A stretch of 64,000 nt of DNA. It comes from Prunus persica (lineage: Eukaryota > Streptophyta > Magnoliopsida > Rosales > Rosaceae). The stretch lies in contig NC_034010.1 in assembly GCF_000346465.2 (NCBI RefSeq), positions 8,672,520-8,736,519 on the forward strand, given 5' to 3'. Below the pieces are notes generated by a model that made no database searches, had not been told where the DNA came from, and worked only from the letters and a program-made list of their open reading frames with translations. The position numbers were made by a program, and so were the translations under genes. Of the stretch, positions 47,950 through 59,239 are shown one piece after another (position 1 is the stretch's first letter; each line of letters starts with the position of its first letter).

Positions 47950-48579
47950 GACACATCTTATGTTGAATGGAAAAAGGACGCAGTAGGAATTTACAGATTT
48001 GGCGTCTGAACTCCGATTGGGGTGTATGATACATTTCTAAAAAGGGAATGATACCACGAGTCAAACTCACAGCTATGCTGTGACATATGGTGGATATTGA
48101 GCTTTTGAGGTCGTTTAGGCTTCCAAAACAGCATTTAAAAGTTGAAATTTTTGGATTTTCGTTTTTTTAATGTTCTCTATATTTGTCTCAGTTTTTTTGT
48201 TCGATTATAGAAAGGTTGTCCATTATTTCAATTTTCTATCTAGTCGTATATAGATATTTCAGAAGAAAAACAAGTAGTAACAAGCATAAACCCAGTAATG
48301 AGCATAAACCTAATAACAAGAAAAACACGATGAAGAAAAAATCATGGAAAAAAAAAACCCAATGAGGTATTGATCAAAGAAATAATAGGGAGCATACCTT
48401 CACAGATGGAGGAAGGAAGTTGTTCGTCTTCGTAGAGAGAAAAGCTAGGGCAAGAGAAAAACGTCTGATGAAATACTTGGGGGGTAGGTTGGATTTATTT
48501 TGGTTTTTGTTATTTATGACTCTCCCCTTAAAACCTACGAAAATTTATCACTTAATGAAATCCTTCAAAATATATGACC

Positions 48580-48909
48580 TTTTGAATACACCTAGATTTG
48601 ATTCAACTTTTTTATAATCCTAATTGAATACACCCATATTTGAATGGACTTTTTAAAAGTTCATATAAGTCCGAATTGAATACACCCAGATTTGTAAAAC
48701 CTCTTTTAAAGTTTGTATAAATCCAAATTGAATACACCTGAATTTTTAAAAGTTCATATAAGTACGAAAAGTTCATATAAGTCCGAATTGAATACACCCA
48801 GATTTGTAAAACCTCTTTTAAAGTTTGTATAAATCCAAATTGAATACATCTGAATTTTTAAAATCTTTTTAAACGCTTTATAATCCTAATTGAATACACC
48901 CCCCCCCCC
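48580..48909. repeat. Tandem subterminal repeats of the Harbinger element
   Basis: A unit of about 120 bp (gttcatataagtccgaattg, then aatacacccagatttgtaaaacctc...) occurs twice (about 48660-48760 and 48775-48870), and the words (C/T)GAATACACC and 'atccaaattgaatacac' recur five or more times. Confidence 0.88.
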
Positions 48910-49023
48910 AAAAGTTTCACTGGATTCAATCTTTAAGAGCACACTATTTTCTTTGTTTCTGATTCCATCATCTTCGGTTTCTAATTTATTGATCAGTTTC
49001 AACATAAGCAAACTTATGAGTTG

Positions 49024-49490
49024 GGGTAAATTACTCAAATGGTCCTCAAACTTATACTCGATATGCATTTTGGTCCCTCAATTAAATTATTCGTTTAAAT
49101 GATCCATCAACTCTATATTAATCGCTCTATTGATCATATCGTTACATTATGTTAATGTTGCCATCAAAAGTAAGGTAAAACCGTCCATAACCGTCCTATG
49201 TTCCCCAAATAGGTGATAAAGTGGTGATAAAATGGTGAAACATAGGTGATAAAGTGGTGATACATAGGTGATAAAGTGGTGATAAAAGGGTGATACATAG
49301 GTCAAAAGTCTTATTTACCCCGACAAATGTAGCATGTGCTGCTCACATGACAAAATTTAACAGAAAATGTAACGGTAGGACCAAAGTGCCGATTAATAAA
49401 GAGTTGGTGGACCATTTGAAAGAATAATTTAGTTTAGGGACCAAAATGTAAATCGGGTACAAATTTGAGGACTATTTGAGTAATTTACCC
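49024..49490. mobile_element. Non-autonomous MULE-type element (MITE) with near-perfect 9-bp target duplication
   Basis: The left end GGGTAAATTACTCAAATGGT, then CCTCAAAC pairs with the right end read in reverse (GGGTAAATTACTCAAATAGT, then CCTCAAAT). The flanks TATGAGTTG (49015-49023) and TATGAGTTT (49491-49499) agree at 8 of 9 positions. Length 467 bp, no coding capacity. The centre is a tandem array of 'ataggtgataaagtggtg' units (49208-49302). Confidence 0.9.
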
Positions 49491-49596
49491 TATGAGTTTT
49501 GTGTAAATAAAAGAACTTCTTAGTTCATAAGTGGAGAACGGAATTAAACGAAATTTTGGAAAAGAAAGGCCCAAAACTTATTAATCTTATAAGGTA

Positions 49597-49883
49597 CTAG
49601 CCTCTCAGCACGCGCTTCCGCGCTTGCGAGAGGCTTTTTTTTTATTATATAAAATTTAAATTTATTTTAGAATTAAAAAAATAATGAGTAGTTGTGTTCC
49701 ATAAAAATAGGATCCATTATCTGATTTTAATTTTAATTTTTTTTTTAATATGAAAAGTGTGAATTTACTACACTATCCTCATTTAATTAATAATTTCAAT
49801 TCTTAATGTTTGCATTAACCAAGGGCATTTTTTGGTATTTTGAATGTTTCACCATTCTTTGCCTTTTGCTTTATATATATAGA
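49597..49883 (-). mobile_element. Small non-autonomous Helitron
   Basis: Read on the minus strand it begins TCTATATATATAAAGC at 49883, directly after an A, and ends with a GC-rich hairpin (GCCTCTCGCAAGCGCG, then GAAGCGCGTGCTGAGAGGC) and CTAG at 49597, directly before a T. A 5' TC, a 3' hairpin plus CTRR, and insertion between A and T without target duplication are the Helitron hallmarks. The length is 287 bp, so it must rely on proteins from elsewhere. Confidence 0.7.
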
Positions 49884-51634
49884 TATAATATGAATCACTA
49901 GATTAATGGAGTGAACTAGATTTTATGAAATGCACCAAAATGCATGATAGCTAAATGCAGAGGCTCATAATCCTCATTTTACAACCTTTAGATTCAGACT
50001 CATTAGTAACATGGGCCATAAGGTTTTAATGTAATAAATTTACACTGTAACCCATTAAATTCGAACAATTTACACTAGTTTGACCATTTGTTCTTCAGTT
50101 AAATTGATGATGTGGCAAGTGATCTTCAGCTAAATTGATGGTGTGTGATGATGTGTCAAAAAATAGTAAAAAAATTTAAAATTAATATAAAGTCAATTTT
50201 TTAAAAATAATTATAAAGAAAAAAAATCCCAAACCCCCACACTACCTCTACTTCTTCTCAGGTTGGTCCATTGATTTTTGACGCCCTGAGCAGATATAAA
50301 ACTTGAGGCCTTTTATGTTTGAACAAAAATTAAAATAGATAGTTTCAAGCTTAGGTGCTAAGTTTGTTAGTTTATGTAAAAGAGGCCCACTAAATGAAAA
50401 GTAAAGAAAAATACACAAAAAGTTTTAGAATAAAGCCCAAAAAGTATGAGTTACACTCAGAAAATGCCTTTTTTTGCTACTATAACTCTTGGGCTAAAAT
50501 GTTTTATAGGAGGCCCTATTTTTTGGGGGGAGCTTCTATAGTGAGTGGAAAGTTATAAGGGGTGTTTTTGAGGGGTATGTAAGAACCGTTGGATTTCATC
50601 CAACGGTGAGTTTTTAAAAGAGGGTGCATGTAGAATCGGGTTGAAATCTAACCCGTTAGAAACCCAACTTCAGTTGAAGATCTTCCCCTCTTTCCCTCCC
50701 TGTGAAAAACTCAAGAACACAATCCTCTCTTTTTGAATGTAAAGCAAACCCACAATTAGAAGGATCCAAATCCCCCAAACCTTATAGTCACTCGATTGTC
50801 ATTAGCTCCTTGGGAGGCCTGCGATCTATGGTATCCTCGGTATTATGAAGAATGGCTCTTACCTAGCTGTTGCCTAGTTTTGATTCTATGGCTCAAGTGA
50901 AAACCCCTTCTCTTTTTCATTCAGCTGACAAGATTCCAGATGAAAGCAAAGTAGCATATCTCTTTTTGTAGCTAGACGCTCGAGCAGCAGTTGTTCCTCG
51001 ATTTTGGTAGAGATGGAGTCTCAAATACCAAAGAGTCTTCTCTAATGTCCACTACATTCTCTCAAGCTGACTGACTTTAGAGCTCCCGATTGATTTTGAG
51101 AGGTAAGTTCACTTGCTGGATTGATTTTATTGGGTTTGGTTTATTTTTTGTGAGGGTGGGAAATTCGTCATTTGTGGCATCAATAATGCGTCATTTTTGG
51201 AATCAATAATGTGTCATTTCCTTATGAATATTCAATATACTTAGTTGATTGTTTTTGGTGAGGGTGGAAAATTATGAAATGTAGGCAAAAGATCCTAAAC
51301 TTAGGCTTAATGACATTAGGAGTAAGCATTTGGAGAGGATATTGGATGAAGTTCTGTAATTGGTGGTTTGAATTACATTTGTGTTCTTAGTTGAACATGT
51401 TGGTTCTAATGTTATTTTTTCCAGATTATTTCACAAGAGATGACGTAACTATTATTGAATTTTGCTTGCATTTTGTGTAATCAGAAGTTAGGCTATGCGT
51501 ATTTTGTGTCAATTTGGGCAATGTTTTGTGTAAGTGGAATGCATTGATATGTTGTGATGCAGTAATGGCTGATTAATGAATTAATATTTGCTATACAGTA
51601 ATATAGAAGTGGATCAATAATATACGTAGATAAA
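49884..51634. other. Intergenic and probable leader region of the FAR1-like gene
   Basis: 49980-50190 resembles the MULE-type end sequence at 3366-3530. 50560-51100 is a plausible leader, with a donor-like GAGAG|GTAAGTTC at about 51102 and acceptor-like CAG/TAG sites before 51635. No other gene is seen. Confidence 0.4.
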
Positions 51635-53935
51635 ATGTCTGGGGGCTCAGAGAGTGATGAATGTGCAACAGCTAATGGGAGGGTTTATATTCCTGAAGTA
51701 AGAAATGAGGAAACACCAGCAGTTGGGATGAAGTTCAACTCGCTTGACCTCGTTTACAATTTCTATAATAGATATGCATTCTTGGCTAGCTTTGGTATTC
51801 GACTTCATTCCAGCTTTTGGGGGAAAAATAAGAAAGAGATTTTGAGGAAAGAATTTGTATGTTGCAAACAAGGTGCATACATGAGAGATGAAACTTAGGA
51901 GAGAAAAAGACAACGGGGAATAAGTAGATGCAATTGCAAAGCTAAGATTGTGGTTGTGAAGACAAATGGGAGCAAGAAGTATACCATCTCTCTTTTTGCA
52001 GAGGGACACAATCATAAGATGACACCCTCAGAAAGAATGCATTTATTGAGATCACACCATCATATTTCAGATTCTACAAAAGTACTCACAAAACAGTTGG
52101 GTTCAGTTAATATTCCCATTCATCATAAGGTAAGTATTTTCGAGGTGCAATTCAGAGGAATGGATAAAATTGGTTTTATCAAAAAAGATATCTACAATCT
52201 TGAATGTAGTGTGAATGGGAAGCTGAGGAACCACAATGTTGAACTAGTGACCGAGTATTTTATGGCTGAACAGAAAAAAAATGAGGCTTTTTATTTCAAG
52301 ATTGAGGGAGATGGCCATGACAGGTTTAGTCGATGTTTTTGGGCAGATGCAACTTCTAGACGTTGTTGTATTTGATACCACATTCAACACGAATCGATAC
52401 GACTTGACATTTGCACCAATGTTGGGAGTTAATAACCATGGTCAGACAATTGTCTTAGCATGCGCATTTTTGAGCAAGGAAACGACTGAGTCGTTTGTTT
52501 GGAAGTTTGAGGAGCTTAAGAAAGCCATGCCAGGTGGCGAACCTAAAACGATCATTACAGATCAAGATGCAGCAATGGCCATAGCGATTTCAATAGCCTT
52601 CCCGACTACATTTCATCGACTTTGCATATGGCACATCACATCAAAGTTCTCTGTTAAGTTACCACATTCTGCTTATAAGGAGTATTGGCGTGAATTTCAG
52701 AAAGCCATATGGGATACTGACAATAAGGATGAGTTTGATGCAAAATGGAATATTGTGGTTACAAAGGCTGGTTTGACTGACCATCCATGGCTAAGCTCAA
52801 TATTTGATTTAAGGGAATCTTGGGTTCCAGCCTATGCACGACAATTTTTTGCCGCTGGAATGTCAAGCAGCCAAAGAGCAGAAGGTTCTCATGGTTTTTT
52901 CAAGCAATACATATCAAGGAGAAATTCGTTGATGGATTTCATAATACGATTTGAGAGGGCACTTTCTCATCAACGTGAAAAAGAGTTAGTTGCTGATCAC
53001 GTAGATGCATTTGAAGTGGCTCAATGTATTCTACCGATGCCAATGAACAAACAAATGGCTACCTTGTACACAAGGACAATGTTTCAAAAGTTTGAGCAAG
53101 AACTAATACAAAGTACAGCATGTTTCCTAGAGCTCAAAACAGAGGATGCTTCTAAAGTTGTCTTTAACGTGAGCGAAAGGAAAAATTGGGAAACAAGAGT
53201 GGCAGAAGTCGTATATGTCAAAGATTCTGACCACGCATCGTGTAGCTGCAAAAGATTTGAATTTGTTGGAATTATTTGCAAGCACATCCTAGCATTGTTC
53301 AGAAGGGACCAGATTGAATATATGCCCGATAAATATATTTTGAAGAGGTGGAAGAAAACTGCGAAATCTGGATTGGTGTCAGATGCAAATGGCAACGAAA
53401 TTAAAGACTGTGCAGATCCTGGTCTTTTAATAAAGGGGTGTACAATGTCTCGACTTGCTTCAGATGTGGTTGAGGATGCATTAATGAGTGAAGAAGGATG
53501 TGAGCTACTGTCAGAGACTCTAAAAAGTTTGCAGGTGAAGTTGAAGTTGTTGAAGGATGGACCAAGTAATAACGAAGTTGGAGGGTCCAGCTCTCAAACA
53601 CAATATATGAAAGACCCTAAGAGAGTGAGGTGCAAGGGAAGGTCGAAAGGAGTAACGGGAGCAAAGGAAAAGGCAATGAAGCGAGGGATTAGACACTGTC
53701 GAGAGTGTGGACACATTGGTCATGATAGAAGACAATGCCCAAGAAATTTGAACACACCGTAAGATGCTAACACTATTTATAATAACATCTAAAATTTGAA
53801 TAGGAAAATTTTTTATGTGCTTGTGTTTGATGTTTATGCAGGACATCACCGTCGAACAATGACGAATCAACTCCAATAGATCGTAGTGACCCATTATTCG
53901 ACGAATTTGACAGGATGCACGGACCAACTGATTGA
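51635..53935 (+). pseudogene. FAR1/FRS-like (MULE transposase-derived) gene with one stop and one frameshift
   Basis: From the ATG at 51635 come a FAR1 DNA-binding domain (VGMKFNSLDLVYNFYNRYA, then CNCKAKIVV), a MULE domain (VVVFDTTFNTNRYDLTFAP; ITDQDAAMA; SSQRAEGSHGFFKQY, which hold the D, D and E of the triad), a SWIM zinc finger (CSCKRFEFVGIICKH) and a CCHC knuckle (CRECGHIGHDRRQC). A last exon (53842-53935) adds an acidic tail; the donor is at 53759. The family includes FHY3/FAR1 transcription factors and active Mutator transposases. A TAG at 51896-51898 and a frameshift near 52350 (with a small loss after FWADATSR) break the frame; otherwise about 700 residues are readable. I found no paired terminal repeats, so transposon or domesticated gene is undecided. 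Confidence 0.85.
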
Positions 53936-54584
53936 TTTATGTTTCTATTAGACGAAATCAAGTTGTTATGAACATTAATGATCAGGTGAAGTTTTATAGA
54001 TTCAGTTTTTGATTATTATTGTTTTTTTGTTCATGTCCACCGATGAGGTCTTACTATGTCCACTGGTAATTGAAATGAAAATTTGCTTGGTTTCATTCTT
54101 GCATGAAATTTGGACACATGTTAATTTTACGTCTTCTCCCTATTTAGAAATTTTCATAGACATTTGATAAAGTATGAAATTTTGAGTTATGTGAAGAAGC
54201 AATGACTTTTACCATGTAAAATGGGTAGTTTAGGGTGAATTATGTTTTAACAGAGATTCATTGATTATACCACAGGCTAATGCAGCATTTCCAGCAGCCA
54301 GCAGTTGTTTCCATTAGCAGTAATGATTTCCAGCAGTACCCACTTTTTGGTTCTGGTTATTAGGGGCACGATTTTGTAAACATTTGTAACTGAAGGATAC
54401 TTGAAGCACTTTGTTGGAACAGAGCGAATAGAAAGCAGCGTGTAAAAAAGAAAAAGTACATTGCAGTTAATTACAATTCAAACGGTTGGAGAATATTAAA
54501 GGGTACACTAACTTACATAACTACTCTTAATTCCACACACAAAAGAAAATTTGATTGCAAAACATATTATGTGCTCCCTCTTAG
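53936..54584. other. Intergenic, no recognisable gene
   Basis: AT-rich 3' flank of the FAR1-like gene; nothing supported. Confidence 0.4.
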
Positions 54585-54705
54585 AATACCACGATCTCCC
54601 CAACCAACTGAACAACGGTAGCCACAATCACTCGGAAAAAATTGGTCAGCTTCTTCTTAGCAGGTCTCACATGCTTATGGTCACTCATGTCCCTAGTGAT
54701 ATAGA
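54585..54705 (-). repeat. Diverged partial copy of the 3' end of the gene at 55118
   Basis: 'ataccacgatctcccc-aaccaactgaacaacggtagcc' and 'gcttcttcttagcaggtctcacatgcttatggtcactcatgtc' match 55075-55185 with scattered changes. On the minus strand it reads MSDHKHVRPAKKK against MNEHKHVKAARKK of the gene. Confidence 0.8.
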
Positions 54706-55117
54706 CGAAATAAATCTTCAGCAATATTTGGAATTTTATTATATATAAATAAATCATAAACCATTCACTAAACAATGTATAGCACATGTTATGTTACTTA
54801 TGACTCACGTGTCAGTTTTTTTTGAGAAAAAGTACGCCAGCTCTTTAATGTAAATGGACATGATAATGAGACTTTACTGATTCCCAGCTTGCTGTGATAT
54901 TCACTGCTTATTGAACAATATTTCAATTTTTGCAAAATTTAATGTTAGACAGAAGGAACACATGATGACTTGCAATACATAGTCCCAATAATTATATATG
55001 AAGCAAATGAAACCGATATTTGTGTTTTATTGAAATCAAAATGACATTAAGGGAATATACTTCTAATTTGTGCAATACCACGATCACCCTCAACCAACTG
55101 AACAGCGGTAGCCGCAA

Positions 55118-55741
55118 TCACTTAGTCGTATCGGTCGGCTTCTTCCGAGCAGCTTTGACGTGCTTATGCTCATTCATGTCACCACCATCGTCTAGTATCT
55201 CTCTCACAGCATCAGGGGACACATAGTTCCAATCATAACTTGTATGAGTAGTTGCCGCAAATGCTCGAAATTTGTCGAATCCTTCGTTGAATGCCAACTT
55301 TAGTTCACTATGGTGCTCTTCGCATCGCATATGGTTCATCAAACAACCTTTAATTTCATCATTCATTACTGTATCCAACTCCTCAGCTTTCAGCTTCCTT
55401 TTATGACTCAGCTTCAAGTACTTGTTCTTTTGGGAGAACGCTTTATTCACTCTAATGTTAAGATCAGCCAAAATTCCCTCGTCTTCAACACATTTCTCGT
55501 GCCATGAATTGATCAGTCTGGAATTATAATCCAGCTTGCCAGTGACTGCATGTATTGCCTCTAATGGATCATCGGAGTCCCCCTCACTCCCAAATGATGT
55601 TGAAAAAGGAAGGGGTCGGTGAGTACAATGTGGAAATAGAACCTGCGACTCCAATTTGTCATCTTCGATTGTGTTGTTGGCGCCTGAAGAGGTTGACATG
55701 CTTGAATAATCCTCTTTGTTTTGGGAGGATGAGGATTGCAT
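55118..55741 (-). CDS. Uncharacterised coiled-coil protein (head-to-head with 56141)
   Basis: 207 codons from the first true ATG at 55741 (MQSSSSQNKEDYSS). I do not recognise a named family. The N-terminal third is Ser/acidic. The middle (GILADLNIRVNKAF, then KYLKLSHKRKLKAEEL) is charged and probably helical. The C-terminus reads FNEGFDKFRAFAATT, then YDWNYVSPDAVREIL and MNEHKHVKAARKK. The layout and the GF-x2-FR...(Y/F)DW-x3-S-x-D pattern recur in the protein encoded at 56141-56626 on the other strand, so the two are probably distant relatives. A basic tail suggests nuclear location. The open frame extends upstream to 55828 without an ATG. Confidence 0.65.
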   Translation of the reverse strand: MQSSSSQNKEDYSSMSTSSGANNTIEDDKLESQVLFPHCTHRPLPFSTSFGSEGDSDDPLEAIHAVTGKLDYNSRLINSWHEKCVEDEGILADLNIRVNKAFSQKNKYLKLSHKRKLKAEELDTVMNDEIKGCLMNHMRCEEHHSELKLAFNEGFDKFRAFAATTHTSYDWNYVSPDAVREILDDGGDMNEHKHVKAARKKPTDTTK

Positions 55742-56140
55742 ATGCAATTTCGTTTGAGAAAGGGAACATAGGTTTATAGACCAACGTACCAAAGCTTGTG
55801 TGTAGTCAACATATGTACTTTTTTTCAATTTTTAAAAAAAGAGGTGTCAGGTTTTGCATTTCAAGCATGTCAACCTCACACTCTCCTTACACCACTGATA
55901 GTGGTTGAAAGAACCTCAAGTGAACTCAACCAAACTAGTTAGGATTAAACTTAGATTGTATCAGACCAAAAAATAATTTATACATTGTCAAGCAAATATT
56001 TTTTGGCGGGAACCCTTTTATTGGTATTACTATCACCCCTTTCATAGAAATTCTCATTCCACACAAGACTCACTCCTCCACCGAATCTGTCTCCATCTAC
56101 TAAAACTCTCTCCTCCATAGAAACTCACTCCCCCCATAGA
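55742..56140. promoter_or_regulatory. Shared upstream region of two divergent genes
   Basis: About 400 bp separate the two start codons. The right side has a pyrimidine-rich leader with 'ccatagaaactcactcc' repeated (56045-56140). No clear TATA box was assigned. The arrangement suggests a bidirectional promoter. Confidence 0.4.
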
Positions 56141-56626
56141 ATGGATTTACTAACCAAGTTTGATGTGAGCATAATAAACACCCCTCCAAACAAAGACCGC
56201 CTTCGAAACGCAAGTGAGTCACCAGACAAGCAATGTCACATTCCTAGACAGAATGACCATTTTGTTGGAAGTTTTGAGTCAGAAAGAGTTCTTGCTTTTT
56301 GGAAGGAGAGGAATCTTCAACTTGGTGATGAAATCCAAAGGGCAAGGGCACGTTTGGAATTTCTTGAAGGCCAAATTGAAGATGACAAAAGGCAGGCCAA
56401 TCTGGATAGGGCGAAGTTGCAGCGCATGAAGCGTAGACACAAACGACTTCGGAGTGTAGCTGTTCAAAAATACAAGAACTCATCTAATGTAGTGGAGTCA
56501 AAGAAGCGTGTGATGCAAGCTGGATTCTACTACTTCCGATCCTATGCAAAACTCGTCGTACCCGGGTTTGATTGGTCATCTATTACCGTTTCCGACGTTA
56601 ACAAATATACTCAGCAAGGGAAGTAA
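56141..56626 (+). CDS. Uncharacterised coiled-coil protein (head-to-head with 55118)
   Basis: 161 codons from ATG 56141. No family name is known to me. Residues about 45-115 are a strongly charged coiled coil (SERVLAFWKERNLQL, then RARARLEFLEGQIEDD, KRQANLDRAKLQRMKRRHK). The C-terminus is GFYYFRSYAKLVVPGFDWSS, then ITVSDVNKYTQQ, similar in pattern to the end of the divergent neighbour. Codon use and length are consistent with a real small gene; the frame is intact and starts with a good ATG context. Such proteins appear in plant repeat-rich regions next to F-box and GRF genes, so transposon cargo is possible. Confidence 0.65.
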   Translation: MDLLTKFDVSIINTPPNKDRLRNASESPDKQCHIPRQNDHFVGSFESERVLAFWKERNLQLGDEIQRARARLEFLEGQIEDDKRQANLDRAKLQRMKRRHKRLRSVAVQKYKNSSNVVESKKRVMQAGFYYFRSYAKLVVPGFDWSSITVSDVNKYTQQGK

Positions 56627-57220
56627 CCATTTTGGTTCTCGTGTTTGAGCAGAGGCAGATCAGTGGAATTGAAATTTTCGTTAAACTCTGCTTCAAACCT
56701 ATTTTGATGCTTACTACTATGGAAGATTTCAACCTTAATATTTTGATGTCTTTAATTACGATAACACAAGATGCAAAGAGCCCATCTACTTCAGTCATAT
56801 GTTGCTGCCATGTCCATTTTTTTTTATCACGTATCAGATTTGGACATGGTTGCATCATATGCAATGTTGCCTTTATTTATTATATGTTAGGACAATGTTT
56901 ATGGAAAAGCATTTGTGTGTGCGTTTGTGACAAGGTTATGGAATTATTATGTACCATTTATATATTGTTTTTTGTACTGGTTCATCTCCTACCATTTATT
57001 TCTTTCTTTATATTATATGTTTGTGGAAACCCTCTCAAAGTTAACATATACTGTGAAAAAAAATGCAGACTGAATATATAATCACTCATATACACTAGGA
57101 CAAATATTCACTAATATTTTAAAATTGCTTCACTTGTGTGAGGTTTTTCAGAAAAAGTATGGCTTTATTTTATTTGATTGGACATGATAGAAAATATATT
57201 ACTGATTCCCAATGCGGCGT
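56627..57220. other. 3' flank, no gene
   Basis: A 149-codon open frame at 56632-57081 is T-rich and hydrophobic with no motif; I read it as 3' untranslated and intergenic sequence. Confidence 0.4.
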
Positions 57221-57390
57221 CATATGGACAACTTATTGAATACCTCTGACGTGTTAAAAACTCTAGGTGCAGTTGCATGTAGACAACTTATTGAATACCT
57301 CTGACGTGTTGAAAACTCTAGGTGCAGTTGCATGCGGACAGCTTATTGAATACTTCTGAGGTGTTCAAAGCTCTAGGCGTAGTTGCAATG
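57221..57390. repeat. Three tandem copies of a 55-bp unit
   Basis: 'gacaacttattgaatacctctgacgtgtt(a/g)aaaactctaggtgcagttgcatg' occurs three times in a row at a period of exactly 55 bp, the last copy more diverged. Confidence 0.93.
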
Positions 57391-57489
57391 ATGGCTTCAA
57401 AGCATGTGCAATTATTATATATGTACATTATTATAAGCCACATATTATTTTATATAGGGAAACTAATTCTTGTATTATTACAAATTATA

Positions 57490-58440
57490 TAACGAATATT
57501 AAGGAAATATACTTGTTAAAGTGAATTAGGGTTAATAGGAACGTGAGTTATGTAAAAATAATTAGGATTTTTTAATTGCGAAACGGATGATTTATAGGTT
57601 CCCCTAGTTTTATAACGTCACAAGGAGGCCGGAGTAATTTTCGGGGCATTTTTAGGATTTTCCTACTATTTATTACCTATTTTCAAAGATTGTTGCACTA
57701 AAAAAGCAAAAATAATTGGCAGAGGACACCTGGCGCGATCTGAGCCCATCACCTTTCACCACTTGCACAAGTGTACGTCAATCAACATGGCCACATCCTC
57801 GCCTTTTACCCTAAATTATTATTTTATTACTTTTCCTTAGAAAATTCATAACTAAATACAAAAAAATTAGAGAAATGATCCGAAAATTGCTACGAACTCA
57901 TTGACACTCCATCTCCCTTGCTGAATTCTCCAATTCATTGTTACGCATTTTTAAAAATTATTCCGAACATTAACAGGAGATACTTGTTGAAGTAGTTTAT
58001 TAAAGTTTAAGTTAACAAACATATATACTTAGGGTTAAGAGGAAAGTGATTTATGTAAAATAATTTAGAATTTTTCATTACGAAACGGATGATTTATAGG
58101 TTCCCCTAGTTTTATAACGTCACAAGGAGGCCGGAGTAATTTTCGGGGCATTTTTAGGATTTTTCTACTATTTATTACCTATTTTCAAAGATTTTTGCAC
58201 TAAAAAAGCAAAAATAATTGGCAGAGGACACCTGGCGCGATCTGAGCCCGTCACCTTTCAGCACTTGCACAAGTGACGTCAGTCAACATGGCCACCTCCT
58301 TGCATTTTACCCTAAATTATTATTTTATTACTTTTTCTTGGAAAATTCATAACTAAATACACAAAAATCCCAATAATGTTCCGAAAAGTGCTACAAACTT
58401 ATTGAGATTTCAGCTTCCTACTGAATTCCCTGTTTCATGG
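57490..58440. repeat. Tandem duplication with a 502-bp period
   Basis: 57490-57960 and 57961-58440 are direct copies ('acgaaacggatgatttataggttcccctagttttataacgtcacaagg', 'ggcagaggacacctggcgcgatctgagccc', and on). Matching points are 502 bp apart. Copies differ by point changes and short indels. Neither contains a gene; each has the look of a promoter or LTR segment. Confidence 0.93.
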
Positions 58441-59239
58441 TTATGCTACATTAGTATTTTATTATTATTTATCCTAAATTAATTGAATTATTATGATATT
58501 ACTTTTTAGGCTGTCCATTTGTTAATTATATTTATTCCAACTTTTGTATTAAATTTTATTCTCCGTGCGAATAGGCCATTTCTGGTGCTAATCGGTTTCT
58601 CTCTTCTTCAATTTGTTAATTTTTTAAATTTTTAGGTTGAATGGATGGTTTGAAAAAAAAATGGAAATCTACAAGTCATCCATTGTACAACATCAGGAAA
58701 AAATAATTCAACGTCATTCACTCCATATAAGTTTTGCTTAAGAAACGTGTAACCAAATGAGTTGGGATATGGTAAGTGGGAAAATGTCATTCCCAAGCAC
58801 TGGTGAAAAGACACCTATTTACTCCATGCATGACCTTTTGTTTACCAAATATGAAGATTGCAGTTGTGCAAAATATCTGTGTCAGTAAAATATCATTCCT
58901 AGCCGTCTATGATGTCAGTAATAAATCAGCTATATAATATATATTATATATTTATATATAAAACGGTTCATGACAGCACAAACACCAGACAAAATAGATT
59001 AAAACCCAACATTTAGACAACATTTGTACAACGTAGCCAACCAACGAGAACTGAAGAGAAGCAAGTCCACAATGCATAAAAATCGCAAACACATACTATA
59101 ACAAATTAAAAGGGTATGGATTCACTCGCGCAACATACGCACGCATCACCTTGAACCAAAAAATACTCTCACGGTGCTATTTGCATCGATTGCAACAAGT
59201 CCAGAAGGCAGGATTTATCTTTTGTTCACTAGGCCAGCC
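58441..59239. other. Intergenic and 3' flank of the F-box-like gene
   Basis: AT-rich, including ATATATATTATATATTTATATATAAA at 58935-58965. No gene. Confidence 0.4.

Larger units (their letters stand above)
46717..48909 (-). mobile_element. PIF/Harbinger transposon, internally deleted
   Basis: The left end GGGTGTATTCAATTAGGATT, then AGAGCGTTTAAAAAGATTTT is the inverse of the right end (AAAATCTTTTTAAACGCTTT, then ATAATCCTAATTGAATACACCC). The ends extend into G6 on the left and C11 on the right and are flanked by AAA on both sides (46714-46716, 48910-48912), a possible 3-bp target duplication; the family usually uses TWA. It contains the two Harbinger genes on the minus strand: a Myb/SANT-like ORF1 (47680-47949) and the 3' part of the DDE transposase (47053-47533). 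The right part holds many TGAATACACC copies derived from the terminal sequence. Confidence 0.88.

Noticed and set aside
50550..54540. Terminal inverted repeats that would make the FAR1-like gene a bounded MULE.
   Set aside because: I looked for paired G-rich ends and a 9-bp duplication around the gene and found none.
56632..57081. 149-codon open frame after the coiled-coil gene.
   Set aside because: No ATG context or domain, T-rich hydrophobic composition and position in the 3' flank make it unlikely to be a gene.
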